64,000 bases of DNA from SAR86 cluster bacterium (GTDB lineage Bacteria; Pseudomonadota; Gammaproteobacteria; Magnimaribacterales; Magnimaribacteraceae): assembly GCA_029268615.1 (NCBI GenBank), contig JAQWNM010000013.1:62001-126000 (forward strand), in the 5' to 3' direction. Below the pieces are notes generated by a model. It had not been told where the DNA came from and made no database searches. It saw nothing but the letters and a program-made list of their open reading frames with translations. Positions 26,527 through 35,996 of the stretch are shown here, piece after piece; the stretch's first letter is position 1, and each line of letters opens with the position of its first letter. Both the position numbers and the translations under genes were made by a program.

Positions 26527-27252
26527 CTAAGCTTGGGCTTTCAGATAGAATTCTACCCATCTATTAACAAGCAGAAGATCATCTTGTTGATATTCTTTGA
26601 TGCTGTTTAATGCTTCTTTATATATTTTGTCTCCTAAAATTTCTTTTCTCATTTTATAAACACTAGCTGCGTATTCATGAGAAAATTCTGGATGCCCCTG
26701 ATGAGAGAAAATAGTTTCACCAACTTTATAGATAGCAAAAGGAACTTGTTTATTTCCAGCTACTACTTCGGCACCTATTGGGAGCTTAGTAACTTGATCT
26801 TGATGACTATGTAATAACGAAACTGAATTAATGACTTTTGCTCCCCATCTTTCAGGCTCTTTAAGAACAACTTTTTGCATTCCAACAGTCCAGCCTTTAG
26901 ATGACTTTTCTGTTTTTCCGCCTAAGGATTCTGCAATCATCTGATGCCCAAAACAGACACCAACTAAGGGTTTATTTTTAATAGCTAGTTCTTTTACATA
27001 ATTAAACAGTTGATGAATCCATTCTTCATTATCATAGACACTATTTCTGCTCCCGGTAATGAGATAACCATCGCATTCATCAATATTTATTGGAAATTTA
27101 TTTTGATAAACATCATAAAAAAATAAATCTATATTTTGATCTATCTTTTTAAACAAATTTCGGTACCAATACGCTTGATCCCCAAATTGAATTTTTAGTT
27201 TATCGGGGACACTATCGGCAACTAGTACTCCTATAGTTAACTTTTTTGTCAT
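26527..27252 (-). CDS. Class I glutamine amidotransferase-like protein
   Basis: This 241-residue protein has the class I GATase triad: nucleophile Cys100 in GVCFGHQMIAESLGG, and His187 with Glu189 in FSHQGHPEFS. Stand-alone proteins of this type include gamma-glutamyl hydrolases of amine catabolism (PuuD-like) and GMP-synthase-like amidotransferases. No synthetase partner is adjacent. The gene abuts the divergent enoyl-CoA hydratase region. Confidence 0.85.
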   Translation of the reverse strand: MTKKLTIGVLVADSVPDKLKIQFGDQAYWYRNLFKKIDQNIDLFFYDVYQNKFPINIDECDGYLITGSRNSVYDNEEWIHQLFNYVKELAIKNKPLVGVCFGHQMIAESLGGKTEKSSKGWTVGMQKVVLKEPERWGAKVINSVSLLHSHQDQVTKLPIGAEVVAGNKQVPFAIYKVGETIFSHQGHPEFSHEYAASVYKMRKEILGDKIYKEALNSIKEYQQDDLLLVNRWVEFYLKAQA

Positions 27253-27328
27253 TATGCATTATATTCTATACCTTCAATATGAGAGATTAAGAAATATTTC
27301 CTTCACCATTAAAATTTTAGGAGAAATA

Positions 27329-28114
27329 ATGAGAACAGATTACGAATTTTTAACAACATCAATAGAAGGCCATGTGTTGACAGTTACAATTAATAGGCCA
27401 GAAGTTATGAATGCCTTGCACCCACCTTCGCAACAGGAATTCCATGAAGTTTGGAATGAATTTCATGCTGATGAGAATTTATGGGTTGGTATTATTACAG
27501 GTTCAGGTGAAAGAGCTTTTTCTGCTGGTAATGATCTAAAATATCAGGCTGCCGGCGGTGGCATGGCAGCTATACCTGAAAGTGGATTTGCAGGATTAAC
27601 TAGTCGTTTTAACTTGACGAAGCCAGTCATAGCTGCCGTGAATGGAGTAGCTATGGGCGGCGGTATGGAAATTGCACTTGCTTGTGATTTAATAATTGCA
27701 TCAGAAAATGCTAGATTTGCTTTACCGGAGCCTAAAGTAGGTTTAGCTGCTCTTGCAGGAGGGATGCAAAGACTTCCAAGACAAATCGGAATGAAAAATG
27801 CAATGGGAATGATGTTAACTGGTAGACATGTAGAAGCTGCTGAAGCCAAAGAATTAGGGATAGTAAATCAAGTTGTCCCTTTAGAACAATTGATAGTTAC
27901 GGCAAATGATTGGGCTAAACAAATTGAAGCTTGCTCACCCATGTCTATAAGAGCTACTAAACAAGTGGCCTATGATAGCCTTTCTGAAGCGAGTTTAGAG
28001 AAATCTATGACTAGCCAATACCCAGCAGTAGCAGACTTATTTAAAAGTGAAGATTTTATAGAAGGTCCTGTGGCTTTTGCTGAAAAAAGACCGCCTAATT
28101 GGAAAGGAAAATAA
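27329..28114 (+). CDS. Enoyl-CoA hydratase/isomerase (crotonase family)
   Basis: I take the start as ATG 27329 (261 residues), since TTAGGAGAAATA lies just before it and the crotonase domain starts at once; an upstream ATG at 27254 adds 25 atypical residues. The protein has the oxyanion-hole motifs ERAFSAGNDLKYQ and VNGVAMGGGMEIALACD. The catalytic glutamate region reads LPEPKVGLAALAGGMQRLPR, with Glu in the usual place. It hydrates 2-enoyl-CoA or a related CoA ester. It is a single gene ending in a strong terminator. Confidence 0.9.
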   Translation: MRTDYEFLTTSIEGHVLTVTINRPEVMNALHPPSQQEFHEVWNEFHADENLWVGIITGSGERAFSAGNDLKYQAAGGGMAAIPESGFAGLTSRFNLTKPVIAAVNGVAMGGGMEIALACDLIIASENARFALPEPKVGLAALAGGMQRLPRQIGMKNAMGMMLTGRHVEAAEAKELGIVNQVVPLEQLIVTANDWAKQIEACSPMSIRATKQVAYDSLSEASLEKSMTSQYPAVADLFKSEDFIEGPVAFAEKRPPNWKGK

Positions 28115-28120
28115 CTCAAT

Positions 28121-28153
28121 AAAAAAAGATGCACTAATAAAGCATCTTTTTTT
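28121..28153. terminator. Bidirectional rho-independent terminator
   Basis: A perfect 12-bp stem, AAAAAAAGATGC and GCATCTTTTTTT, encloses a 9-nt loop. The A-tract and T-tract make it work in both directions, between the convergent enoyl-CoA hydratase and DUF3604 genes. The last bases overlap the DUF3604 stop codon. Confidence 0.9.
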
Positions 28154-30401
28154 ATAAATCATCATAGTCTATAAATATAGGTGAAGACCATGCTCTCTCT
28201 TCACCTCTAGATAGACAGTCATCTTCTTTGGGTGTATTTAAAACACTTCCACTGCAAATATTTACTTGAATACATTCACCTAAACTATTGTATTCACATC
28301 TTAAATTTCTTGAATTTATAATCATGTTTGATTCCTCTACGGCTCTAACATAATAAACAGTGTCTCTTTTATCTTTGTCAAAATCTAGATCTGAAAAAGA
28401 AGCAATACATCCTAATTCTGATGGGTTACAGTCAATTATCTTCCAAGGATCTTCTATTAACTTACCCTTACCAATTTCTATTTTCTCTCCTTCTAAGATC
28501 TGAGGCCTGATTCTTACAACCTCTAATCTAGTTATTTTATGCCTTATATTACTTGGGTTGTAGCATTCCCCTTTGCATAAGGACTCCAGCCTATCTGGAT
28601 CTAGAGCATTTATAGAATAATCAGGACATCCAGGTTTTTGTTTAAAAGAACCCATAGCTCTTATTAAAAAACGTGGGATTTGATTCATTTTTATCTCAGA
28701 ACCCATGGCGACTGGATCTCCAGAAGGAGAGTTAATCAGATCGAACCAAAGAAGTATTCTAGGTCCGCTTGTCGCGTAAACTTCTTTTCTTTTTATACCT
28801 CTCCAGATACTATCTCTTGTCCTTCCTTCTGAATGTACGGCCATTAATCCTCCTGTTTGAAAAAAAGATGAAATTCTTTCAACTTCTATGAGGCCAGTAC
28901 CCCTTGGCACATTATCTAAAGTATATAATTTTGTAGTCGACGAACTTACGGGAGGATCATTATCAGGAACTCCAAGAATATATGCTCCTATATCTGCTGG
29001 CCCGACTGCTTCTGTCATGCCTTTTCTAGCAAATTCTTTATATCCTGTTCCAGGTCTTGCTGTATGAGAATCACTTGAACCTATGAAACCAAACTTGAAT
29101 CTATCTGTATATTCATCTTTATCAAAATTTCTTAAAGCCAGCATATATTGGGCAGAACCTTTTGGTCTGTAATTAAAAGATGGTAAGAAACAATCTTTAC
29201 ATTGGTTAGCATCTAACCATTCAGATGGCTTTTCTCCTGGTATAGTAAAATGCCCGCCTATGCCAGCATTCACATAATCTTGTCTAGCTTTTTTAACTCT
29301 TTGGGCACAAGTATTTGAAGGCAAATTTTCTGATAAGCAGCGCATTTGAATAATCTCACCGGCTCGCCAACAGCCTGGTAAATAATCTGAAGTTTTATTT
29401 GGACAAGTTTTTTTGCCTGATGCACTTATATTAAAATGATTCCAGTTTCTAAATTCTTCTGAATTTCCATGGCCGGAATAAACCTCTACTAAAATCTGCA
29501 TAAAAGGATCTTGTTGATCATCGTTTAACTGAGATTTCCAATCTGAATCTTCAGGAGTATAATTACCCCAAGTTGTCCCGTGGGGTATTACAATGGCTTC
29601 GTGACCCCAATCATTAAGCTTATCAAAAAGTTCTCCAGGCGATGAAGCTGTTTCCTTGCAATTTAATGGCAATTCTCTAACTGCTATATCTTTAGAACAT
29701 CTTGGACCATTTCTTTCTTTTATAAAACGCATTAAATCATGAACTCTCGTATCAAAGGGCCTGGTTGCTGATAAAATAGTTTTACCAACTTTATCCATTT
29801 CTAAGAGTCCTGGTAAACCTTCAGAACCAATTGGTCGACTAGGGATATTTTCATCCTCTAAGTCCTTAAAAATTACATTCTTGTGTCCATAATGTGGTAA
29901 ATCATATCCACCCACATTACTCCATTCCCAGCCTAAAAAAGCAACTACATCTGGCACTCCTGACATTTCTGCTACTTTATTACAAGTCCTCACACTACTT
30001 ATAATTTCATTCCAAGCATTGGTATTAAGATCTTCTGCATGATCAGTATTTGCCCAAAAATCTATAGAAGAACAAAATCTTGCAAAATCACATGCATCAG
30101 CTGGAGGATGCGTACCTTCACCAGATAGCATAGGTAGACTCATTAAAAAAGCATCGCCAGAGTAAGTGGTATGTACGTGAAAATCTCCAAATAAGATTTG
30201 CTTATTACTACTCAAGTTTAATTCTTGTGAAGCTTGTATTTGATTAATAGTTTTACTTTCTGTAAAGAAAGAAGGTAAATTAACTTCAGTTATTACCCCA
30301 GAAGATTCATATTTTCCTAGTATTCCATTTGATATTAAAAAAATATAAACAAAAAAAATTGATATGCATAGCCCAAAGGTAAGTAAAACTTTTTTTATCA
30401 T
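28152..30401 (-). CDS. DUF3604 protein (PHP-like metal hydrolase fold), exported
   Basis: This 749-residue protein has an N-terminal hydrophobic signal or anchor (residues 4-26) and then the DUF3604 start LFGDFHVHTTYSGDAF (His75 and His77), a DHAE motif, HGTTWGN, SSDSHTARPGTG and the C-terminal KRKEVYATSGPRI block. The HxH and other His/Asp motifs resemble PHP-type metallohydrolases, so a phosphoesterase or amidohydrolase activity is plausible but unproven. Its paralogue lies at 59129. Its promoter lies in the 89-nt gap it shares with the divergent SDR gene at 30491. Family function is not known. Confidence 0.88.
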   Translation of the reverse strand: MIKKVLLTFGLCISIFFVYIFLISNGILGKYESSGVITEVNLPSFFTESKTINQIQASQELNLSSNKQILFGDFHVHTTYSGDAFLMSLPMLSGEGTHPPADACDFARFCSSIDFWANTDHAEDLNTNAWNEIISSVRTCNKVAEMSGVPDVVAFLGWEWSNVGGYDLPHYGHKNVIFKDLEDENIPSRPIGSEGLPGLLEMDKVGKTILSATRPFDTRVHDLMRFIKERNGPRCSKDIAVRELPLNCKETASSPGELFDKLNDWGHEAIVIPHGTTWGNYTPEDSDWKSQLNDDQQDPFMQILVEVYSGHGNSEEFRNWNHFNISASGKKTCPNKTSDYLPGCWRAGEIIQMRCLSENLPSNTCAQRVKKARQDYVNAGIGGHFTIPGEKPSEWLDANQCKDCFLPSFNYRPKGSAQYMLALRNFDKDEYTDRFKFGFIGSSDSHTARPGTGYKEFARKGMTEAVGPADIGAYILGVPDNDPPVSSSTTKLYTLDNVPRGTGLIEVERISSFFQTGGLMAVHSEGRTRDSIWRGIKRKEVYATSGPRILLWFDLINSPSGDPVAMGSEIKMNQIPRFLIRAMGSFKQKPGCPDYSINALDPDRLESLCKGECYNPSNIRHKITRLEVVRIRPQILEGEKIEIGKGKLIEDPWKIIDCNPSELGCIASFSDLDFDKDKRDTVYYVRAVEESNMIINSRNLRCEYNSLGECIQVNICSGSVLNTPKEDDCLSRGEERAWSSPIFIDYDDL

Positions 30402-30424
30402 AGAATTATAAAAATATCATATCA

Positions 30425-30468
30425 AAGTAAGTCTGTTGATGTTTGTAATTATATCGGTAGACTTATTT
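30425..30468. repeat. Inverted repeat in the promoter region of the acyl-CoA operon
   Basis: AAGTAAGTCT (30425-30434) and AGACTTATTT (30459-30468) pair at 9 of 10 positions across 24 nt. It lies before the SDR start at 30491 and could be a split operator or a leader stem. There is no clear -10/-35 to choose between these. Confidence 0.3.
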
Positions 30469-30490
30469 TTACTAAAAAGGAGATTTTAAA

Positions 30491-31255
30491 ATGTTTGATT
30501 TATCAGGTAAGACAGCAATTATAACTGGATCCTCTAAAGGAATTGGAAGATCTATTGCTTTTGCTATGGCCGAACAAGGAGCTCAAGTAGTTGTCTCGAG
30601 TAGAAAAGCTGATGCTTGTAAAATAGTTGCAGATGAAATAAATGAAAAATACAAAGAAGAAAAAGGAGGAGCAATTGTAATTCCTTGTAATATATCTGAC
30701 ACTGCTGCGTTACAAATGCTAGTTGATGAAACAAAAGCTAAACTTGGAAAAATAGATATCCTAGTTTGTAATGCTGCAACAAACCCACACTTTGGGTCTA
30801 TCAAGGATATACCTGAAGAAGCTATAGATAAAGTTATGGATAATAATATAAAATCCAATATCTTACTTTGTCAGATGGTAATTCCAGAGATGGTTGAACG
30901 AAAAGAAGGAAGTATTACTATGATTTCTTCCATTGGAGGTATTAAAGCTAGTACTGTTATAGGAGCATATAATGTCACTAAGGCTGCAGATATAATGCTT
31001 GTAAAAAACTTAGCTGCTGAGTTTGGCCAACACAATGTGAGAACAAATGCTATTGCCCCAGGCCTTTTTAGAACTGATTTTGCTAAAGCTCTTTGGGAAA
31101 ATCCAGATATCTTAAAAGCCTCAACTGCTAGATGTCCCATGAAGCGGATAGGAGAACCAGATGAAATAGCAGGGGCAGCTGTTTTTCTAGCCTCTAAAGC
31201 GGCAAGTTTTGTAAATGGTCACACGTTAGTTGTCGATGGGGGGAGCATAATATAA
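30491..31255 (+). CDS. SDR-family oxidoreductase
   Basis: This 254-residue classical SDR has the cofactor motif TGSSKGIG (residues 12-19), CNAA at the NAG position, catalytic Ser (ISSIGG), Tyr-x3-Lys (YNVTK) and the C-terminal GHTLVVDGGS. The KAALVTG-like start and IAPGLFRTDFAKALW are close to 3-oxoacyl-ACP or 3-hydroxyacyl-CoA dehydrogenase types. AAAAAGGAGATT gives a strong ribosome-binding site. It opens an operon with enoyl-CoA hydratase, acyl-CoA synthetase, a second SDR and an unknown protein. Confidence 0.9.
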   Translation: MFDLSGKTAIITGSSKGIGRSIAFAMAEQGAQVVVSSRKADACKIVADEINEKYKEEKGGAIVIPCNISDTAALQMLVDETKAKLGKIDILVCNAATNPHFGSIKDIPEEAIDKVMDNNIKSNILLCQMVIPEMVERKEGSITMISSIGGIKASTVIGAYNVTKAADIMLVKNLAAEFGQHNVRTNAIAPGLFRTDFAKALWENPDILKASTARCPMKRIGEPDEIAGAAVFLASKAASFVNGHTLVVDGGSII

Positions 31256-31270
31256 TGGGGAGTTTAGGAT

Positions 31271-32089
31271 ATGAGTGATGAAGTAATTTTATATGAAGTT
31301 TCTGAAGGTATTGCAAAAGTAACCTTAAATAGGCCTGATAGGTTAAATGCAGTAACTCAGGAGATGACAGGGAAATTAAAACAAAGTCTAGATGATGCAT
31401 GTAAAGATCCAATGGTTAAAGTTATTATCCTAACGGGAGCAGGAAGAGGATTTTGTGCTGGTGCAGATATGCAAGGTTTATCTGATGTAACTAAAGGTGG
31501 GAGTAGGACTACTTTCACTCCCGAGGAAAGAGACTACGAATCCAACGGGTTGTCTAATTGGGAAGGTACTTATAATTATTTTCCTTCACTTCCCAAGCCA
31601 ATCATTGCAGCAATAAATGGACCAGCTGCTGGCGTAGGTTTTGTGATGTCCCTTTTCTGTGATATTAGATTTGCTAAAAAAAGTGCAGTCTTCTCGAGTG
31701 CTTTTGCTAAACGTGGATTAATTGCTGAATATGGCTCCGCTTGGATACTGCCTAGATTGGTAGGTCTAGCTCATGCTAATGATATATTGTTTTCATCCAG
31801 AAAGTTTGATGCCATTGAAGCTGAAAGGATGGGTCTAGTGAACAGAGCAATTAATGATGAGTTATTTGAAGAGGAAGTTTTACAATATGCTAAAGATCTT
31901 TCTAAATTAGTATCTCCTAGATCCCTTAGGGTTATGAAAACACAAATATATAGCTCTCAAACAGAAGATATTGAAGTGAGTCTTGCGAGTGCTGTAGAAG
32001 AAATGAGACTGAGCTTTGACAGCGATGATTTCAAAGAAGGCGTTGCTCATTACATTGAAAAAAGAGATCCTAAATTCACTGGAAAATAA
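31271..32089 (+). CDS. Enoyl-CoA hydratase/isomerase (crotonase family)
   Basis: This 272-residue crotonase has the oxyanion motifs GRGFCAGADMQGL and INGPAAGVGFVMSLFCD, and the segment FAKRGLIAEYGSAWILPRLVG, where catalytic residues sit differently from classical ECH (Glu then Tyr-Gly). It ends in HYIEKRDPKFTGK, typical of the family. It acts on a CoA thioester made by the acyl-CoA synthetase 2 nt downstream. Confidence 0.9.
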   Translation: MSDEVILYEVSEGIAKVTLNRPDRLNAVTQEMTGKLKQSLDDACKDPMVKVIILTGAGRGFCAGADMQGLSDVTKGGSRTTFTPEERDYESNGLSNWEGTYNYFPSLPKPIIAAINGPAAGVGFVMSLFCDIRFAKKSAVFSSAFAKRGLIAEYGSAWILPRLVGLAHANDILFSSRKFDAIEAERMGLVNRAINDELFEEEVLQYAKDLSKLVSPRSLRVMKTQIYSSQTEDIEVSLASAVEEMRLSFDSDDFKEGVAHYIEKRDPKFTGK

Positions 32090-32091
32090 AT

Positions 32092-33795
32092 ATGCCTGAT
32101 TTAAATAAACCTCAAGTTAGAGAAGAATTGGTAAAAGAAATGACCAGTGAAGGTCTATTTCAACTAGAAAAAGTAAACATAAGGAATAATGAATATTTTG
32201 TTTATGCTAATGCTCCAAAAACTTTAAGAGAATATTTTGATTTTGGATTAGTACATGGAGAATGGGAATTCTTAATATATCAAAATGAAAGATATACCTT
32301 TAATGAAATTTATAAACTTTCAGCTGGAATGGCTCATAAGCTTTCTAAAGATTTTGGAGTAAAAAAAGGAGATAGTGTTGCCTTTTCAATGCGCAATTAC
32401 CCTGAATGGATTATCACTTATATAGCTGCGACCTGCATAGGAGCGATAGCTGTTCCTTTGAATTCCTGGTGGAAAAGAGATGAACTTGAGTATGGGATTA
32501 CTCACAGTGAATCAAAAATATTTATTGGAGACAAAGAGCGTCTAAAAGAAATAGAAGGGCTAATTCCGGAAGTATCTAGAATCGCAGTAAGGACCGAAGG
32601 GTATTTGCCTGATAATTCTTTAGCTTTTGAAAATATTATAAAACCAGAAGATTCTTTTCCAGAAGTGGAGATTGAACCTGAGGATAATGCGAGCATTATG
32701 TATACTTCAGGAAGCACAGGCTATCCAAAAGGAGTTCTTTCCTCTCATAGAAGTATCATCATGGCTCCTGTTACTTGGATAATGTTAGGAATGTTGGCAT
32801 CAAAAGTAGATGCTGGGGCTGGCCCTTCAATGCCAGAAAATCCATCTACTTTAGCTGCCGTTCCTCTTTTTCATGTTACAGGTTCACACTCTATTTTCTT
32901 GATGTCTCTATTGATTAAGCGAAAAATAGTCTTAATGTACAAATGGGATCCGGTTAGTGCTCTAGATATTATAGAAAAAGAAAAAATTACAATGTTTAAT
33001 GGTGTACCAACAATGACTCATGAAATTCTTCAAGCTTCTAAATTATATCCAGAAAAAGATCTTTCAAGTCTAAAAGATTTAGGTGCAGGAGGAGCTCCTA
33101 GACCTCCTGAACAACTAGCACAGCATAAGAAAGAATTTCCTGACAAAAATGCTCTAATTGGATATGGGTTAACCGAAACTAATGCTGGAGGAACTAATGC
33201 CGGCGGTCAATTTCTTCTTAACAAACCTTCTACTGCTGGATTTCCAATGCCTCTAATAACAGAAATTAGAATTGTAGACGAGCAAAATAATGTTCTTAAT
33301 GCTGAAGAGGAAGGAGAGATTGAAATAAAAACAGCATCTAACTTTACTTGTTACTGGAAAAATAAAGAAGCAACAGATGAAGTCTTAAGCAAGGAAGGTT
33401 GGTTTAAATCTGGTGACATAGGATATCTTGATGATGAAGGATTTCTTTTTATAAAAGACAGAAAAAAAGATATCGTAATTCGTGGCGGAGAAAATATAGC
33501 CTGTTTAGAGGTAGAGGCAGTCATGCATGAAAATGCCTATGTTAGAGAAGTATCTGTTTTTGGTGTTCCAGATGACAGATTAGGAGAAAAGTTAGTAGCT
33601 AGGGTCACGGTAAGTGATCTTGAAAAGATAAATGAATTAGACTTGCAAAATTTCTTACAGGGTAAAATTGCATCTTTTAAAGTACCAGAGATTATATGGC
33701 TACAAATAGATTCTTTACCTAAGATCGCATCAGGTAAAACTGCAAAAAAAGAAATGAGGGAAGATGCAATAATAGAACTAGGTTTAAGTAAATAA
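32092..33795 (+). CDS. Acyl-CoA synthetase (AMP-forming, ANL superfamily)
   Basis: This 567-residue enzyme has the ANL motifs in order: the P-loop-like TSGSTGYPKGV (about 204-214), the YGLTETN motif, the hinge region FKSGDIGYLDDEGFLFIKDR, the VIRGGENIACLEVE segment and the catalytic lysine in PKIASGKTAKKEM. It activates a carboxylic acid to a CoA thioester through an acyl-AMP. It sits between an enoyl-CoA hydratase and an SDR, so it should start the degradation route coded by this operon. Chain length or ring substrate cannot be told. Confidence 0.94.
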   Translation: MPDLNKPQVREELVKEMTSEGLFQLEKVNIRNNEYFVYANAPKTLREYFDFGLVHGEWEFLIYQNERYTFNEIYKLSAGMAHKLSKDFGVKKGDSVAFSMRNYPEWIITYIAATCIGAIAVPLNSWWKRDELEYGITHSESKIFIGDKERLKEIEGLIPEVSRIAVRTEGYLPDNSLAFENIIKPEDSFPEVEIEPEDNASIMYTSGSTGYPKGVLSSHRSIIMAPVTWIMLGMLASKVDAGAGPSMPENPSTLAAVPLFHVTGSHSIFLMSLLIKRKIVLMYKWDPVSALDIIEKEKITMFNGVPTMTHEILQASKLYPEKDLSSLKDLGAGGAPRPPEQLAQHKKEFPDKNALIGYGLTETNAGGTNAGGQFLLNKPSTAGFPMPLITEIRIVDEQNNVLNAEEEGEIEIKTASNFTCYWKNKEATDEVLSKEGWFKSGDIGYLDDEGFLFIKDRKKDIVIRGGENIACLEVEAVMHENAYVREVSVFGVPDDRLGEKLVARVTVSDLEKINELDLQNFLQGKIASFKVPEIIWLQIDSLPKIASGKTAKKEMREDAIIELGLSK

Positions 33796-33799
33796 GATT

Positions 33800-34576
33800 A
33801 TGCAAATCAAAGGAAAACGAGTTGTTGTGACAGGAGCTGCTAGCGGTATAGGTAAAGCTTTATGCGAAACTTTTAAAGAAGCAGGAGTAAATGAGATTAT
33901 ATCTGTAGATCTAAACAAAGATGTTGAAGAAACAAGTAATATTGTAGGAGGAATCTCTATAATTGCAGATGTCAGCAAAGAATCTGATATTTTAAATATT
34001 ATTGATGCATCTCAGGACTACTGCGGAGGAATAGATATATTTTGTTCCAATGCCGGCATCATGGGAACTCCAGGTTTTTTTGAAGCTGAGATTGATGATT
34101 GGCAAAATATATGGGAAGTAAATGTTTTATCCCATATATTAGCTGCCAAGCATGTGTTGCCACAAATGCTAGATAGGGGCGAAGGATATCTAATGAATAC
34201 TGCTTCAGCTGCAGGCCTGCTTACTCAAATAGGTGCAGCAGGATATAGTGTAACTAAAGCTTCTGCAGTTAGTTTTGCTCAGTGGATAAAAATTACTTAT
34301 GGCTCTAAAGGTATAGGTGTATCTTGTTTGTGCCCTCAAGCTGTGAGAACAGCTATGACAGGAGGAGGTCCTGGCGTGGCTGGAGTAGATGGCATGATGG
34401 AACCTAAAGAAGTTGCATTATGTGTTATGGATTCTATAGAAAATGAACGATTCTTAGTCACCCCCCATAAAGAGGTACTTGAATACATAAAAAGAAAAGG
34501 TGCTGATCCTGATAGATGGATTAAAGGAATGCAGAGATTACAAGAAAGATTTGAAGACTGGACGCCAGACAATTAG
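33800..34576 (+). CDS. SDR-family oxidoreductase
   Basis: This 258-residue SDR has the cofactor motif TGAASGIG (residues 10-17), SNAG, catalytic Ser (NTASAAG), Tyr-x3-Lys (YSVTK) and an extended C terminus without the usual DGG ending (VLEYIKRKGADPDRWIKGM). This C terminus resembles long SDRs found with lipid catabolic genes. It is 4 nt after the acyl-CoA synthetase and 3 nt before the unknown 241-residue protein. Confidence 0.88.
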   Translation: MQIKGKRVVVTGAASGIGKALCETFKEAGVNEIISVDLNKDVEETSNIVGGISIIADVSKESDILNIIDASQDYCGGIDIFCSNAGIMGTPGFFEAEIDDWQNIWEVNVLSHILAAKHVLPQMLDRGEGYLMNTASAAGLLTQIGAAGYSVTKASAVSFAQWIKITYGSKGIGVSCLCPQAVRTAMTGGGPGVAGVDGMMEPKEVALCVMDSIENERFLVTPHKEVLEYIKRKGADPDRWIKGMQRLQERFEDWTPDN

Positions 34577-34579
34577 TCA

Positions 34580-35305
34580 ATGCCCATTAAAGATTGGTTT
34601 AAAAAAAATAAGCTTAGCAATAATTCAATTTACTCTTTGGGAGAAGAATTAGCGGAAAATTTTTTAGAGAAAAATTTACAAAACTTTTCAAAGCATGTTG
34701 ATGAACAAACACTTAAAGTAATCTGGCTTCAAATGGAAGAAATGATAACTTCTATTGCTTCCCAAGAAGACTCTCTTGCTCAAATTTCTGCGCTAAGGAG
34801 ACATATTAGTGAGACAACAAATATCAGAGCCGAACATGAGATACTTCTTTTAAATAAAAATAATGATTCTAATAATTGGATCAATGAAGAAGGTATTTCA
34901 GGAGAATTATACGAACACCTTAAGCAAATATGTATAACAAATAGATTGTTAGGTGAATCCTTTGAAGAAAATAATTCATCTGAGCAAGTATCATCATTAG
35001 TCAGCCTTGGGATGTATACAGCTTCCTGGTACAATGAAGTTTTGAACGGCCTAAGAACCCCTTTGAAAGACTATGAAGTCACAAATGATTGGTACAACTC
35101 CTTCTTATGCTCACGCCTGATAGTTCAAGAAGATAGCTACAGAAAGAGCATCAACATCAATCCCTTGATAAAAGAAAAAAAAATAATTGATGCTTACAGC
35201 TCATTCAATAAATATGTTTTAGACTGTCATTCAGATCCATTTCATGCATGGAAATTGGAATACTCAGAACTTATAAGTAGCGGTCATATAAGTTTACCTA
35301 AATAA
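34580..35305 (+). CDS. Unknown soluble helical protein in acyl-CoA operon
   Basis: I do not recognise this 241-residue protein. It is acidic, has no signal or membrane helix, and is predicted mostly helical by eye (LEKNLQNFSKHVDEQTLKVI, LYEHLKQICITNRL). A conserved-looking SWYNEVLNGLRTPL stretch lies near residues 153-166. It is last in the five-gene operon and 3 nt from the preceding SDR, so it should act with the CoA-ester enzymes. It could be a phasin-like or subunit protein, but nothing in the sequence proves this. Confidence 0.7.
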   Translation: MPIKDWFKKNKLSNNSIYSLGEELAENFLEKNLQNFSKHVDEQTLKVIWLQMEEMITSIASQEDSLAQISALRRHISETTNIRAEHEILLLNKNNDSNNWINEEGISGELYEHLKQICITNRLLGESFEENNSSEQVSSLVSLGMYTASWYNEVLNGLRTPLKDYEVTNDWYNSFLCSRLIVQEDSYRKSININPLIKEKKIIDAYSSFNKYVLDCHSDPFHAWKLEYSELISSGHISLPK

Positions 35306-35322
35306 AAAGGACAAAAATTCTA

Positions 35323-35339
35323 TAAAGTTTTTAACTTTA
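35323..35339. terminator. Weak terminator-like hairpin
   Basis: TAAAGTT and AACTTTA form a 7-bp stem with a 3-nt loop between two convergent operons. It is AT-only apart from one pair in each arm, and the T-tract is poor, so the call is weak. Confidence 0.3.
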
Positions 35340-35356
35340 AAAAGAATGAATAAGGA

Positions 35357-35995
35357 TCAAGCATCTAAGGATAGTCTCTCTTTTATTTCAATAGCCTTTT
35401 GTCCATATAAATCCAAAGTATATTCTAGATGCTTATAAACTGTTATCTCAACTTCTAATCTATCTTTACCTCTATAAACTTCATCTATGCCTCCAAGAAT
35501 AGCCCAAATCATCACACGATATTTAGTATCAAAATATCTTAAATAGTCACCATAAACCATGTTATTTTTTTGAATGATATCTCCAACGTCTCTATAAACA
35601 TGCTCTGCATTAGCATTTGATATGACATCTACTAAATGTGATGGATTAGTTAAAAGCCACGGAGTAGCTGGATTATCTATAAGATTCCGAAACATTACCT
35701 GGAAGCTTTTCATGATTACATAAAGCTTATCTTCTTCATCTTTAAAATAATCACGTAATTGAATACTTAGTTCTGATACCGAACCTTCAAGAGCCGCTAT
35801 AAATATATCTTCAGGCGACTTAAAATAATGGTAAAAAGTACCATAACCAACATTAGCATCTTCCGCTAATTTACTAACTGTCATACCTTCCCTGCCATGA
35901 GTATTTAAGTGTTCTATAGCTGCATTTACCAATTTATCTCTTGTTGATAAAGGCTTCAATTTAATTACTTTTTTATTTATTTTTTTTATAGTCAT
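35357..35995 (-). CDS. TetR-family transcriptional regulator
   Basis: I take ATG 35995 as the start (212 residues), one base after the stop of the VOC gene (TGA-C-ATG); an upstream frame start at 36019 overlaps that gene. The N-terminal HTH (about residues 20-65: NTHGREGMTVSKLAEDANVG and YHYFKSPEDIF) is typical of TetR. The gene ends the FAH-VOC-TetR operon and so is likely to repress its own operon, perhaps at the TTGTNACAA pair at 37915-37934. Confidence 0.88.
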   Translation of the reverse strand: MTIKKINKKVIKLKPLSTRDKLVNAAIEHLNTHGREGMTVSKLAEDANVGYGTFYHYFKSPEDIFIAALEGSVSELSIQLRDYFKDEEDKLYVIMKSFQVMFRNLIDNPATPWLLTNPSHLVDVISNANAEHVYRDVGDIIQKNNMVYGDYLRYFDTKYRVMIWAILGGIDEVYRGKDRLEVEITVYKHLEYTLDLYGQKAIEIKERLSLDA

Positions 35996-35996
35996 G

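Noticed and set aside
27544-27849. Long open frame opposite the enoyl-CoA hydratase.
   Set aside because: It is Ala/Pro-rich, as expected for the reverse of the crotonase frame, and lacks any start signal.
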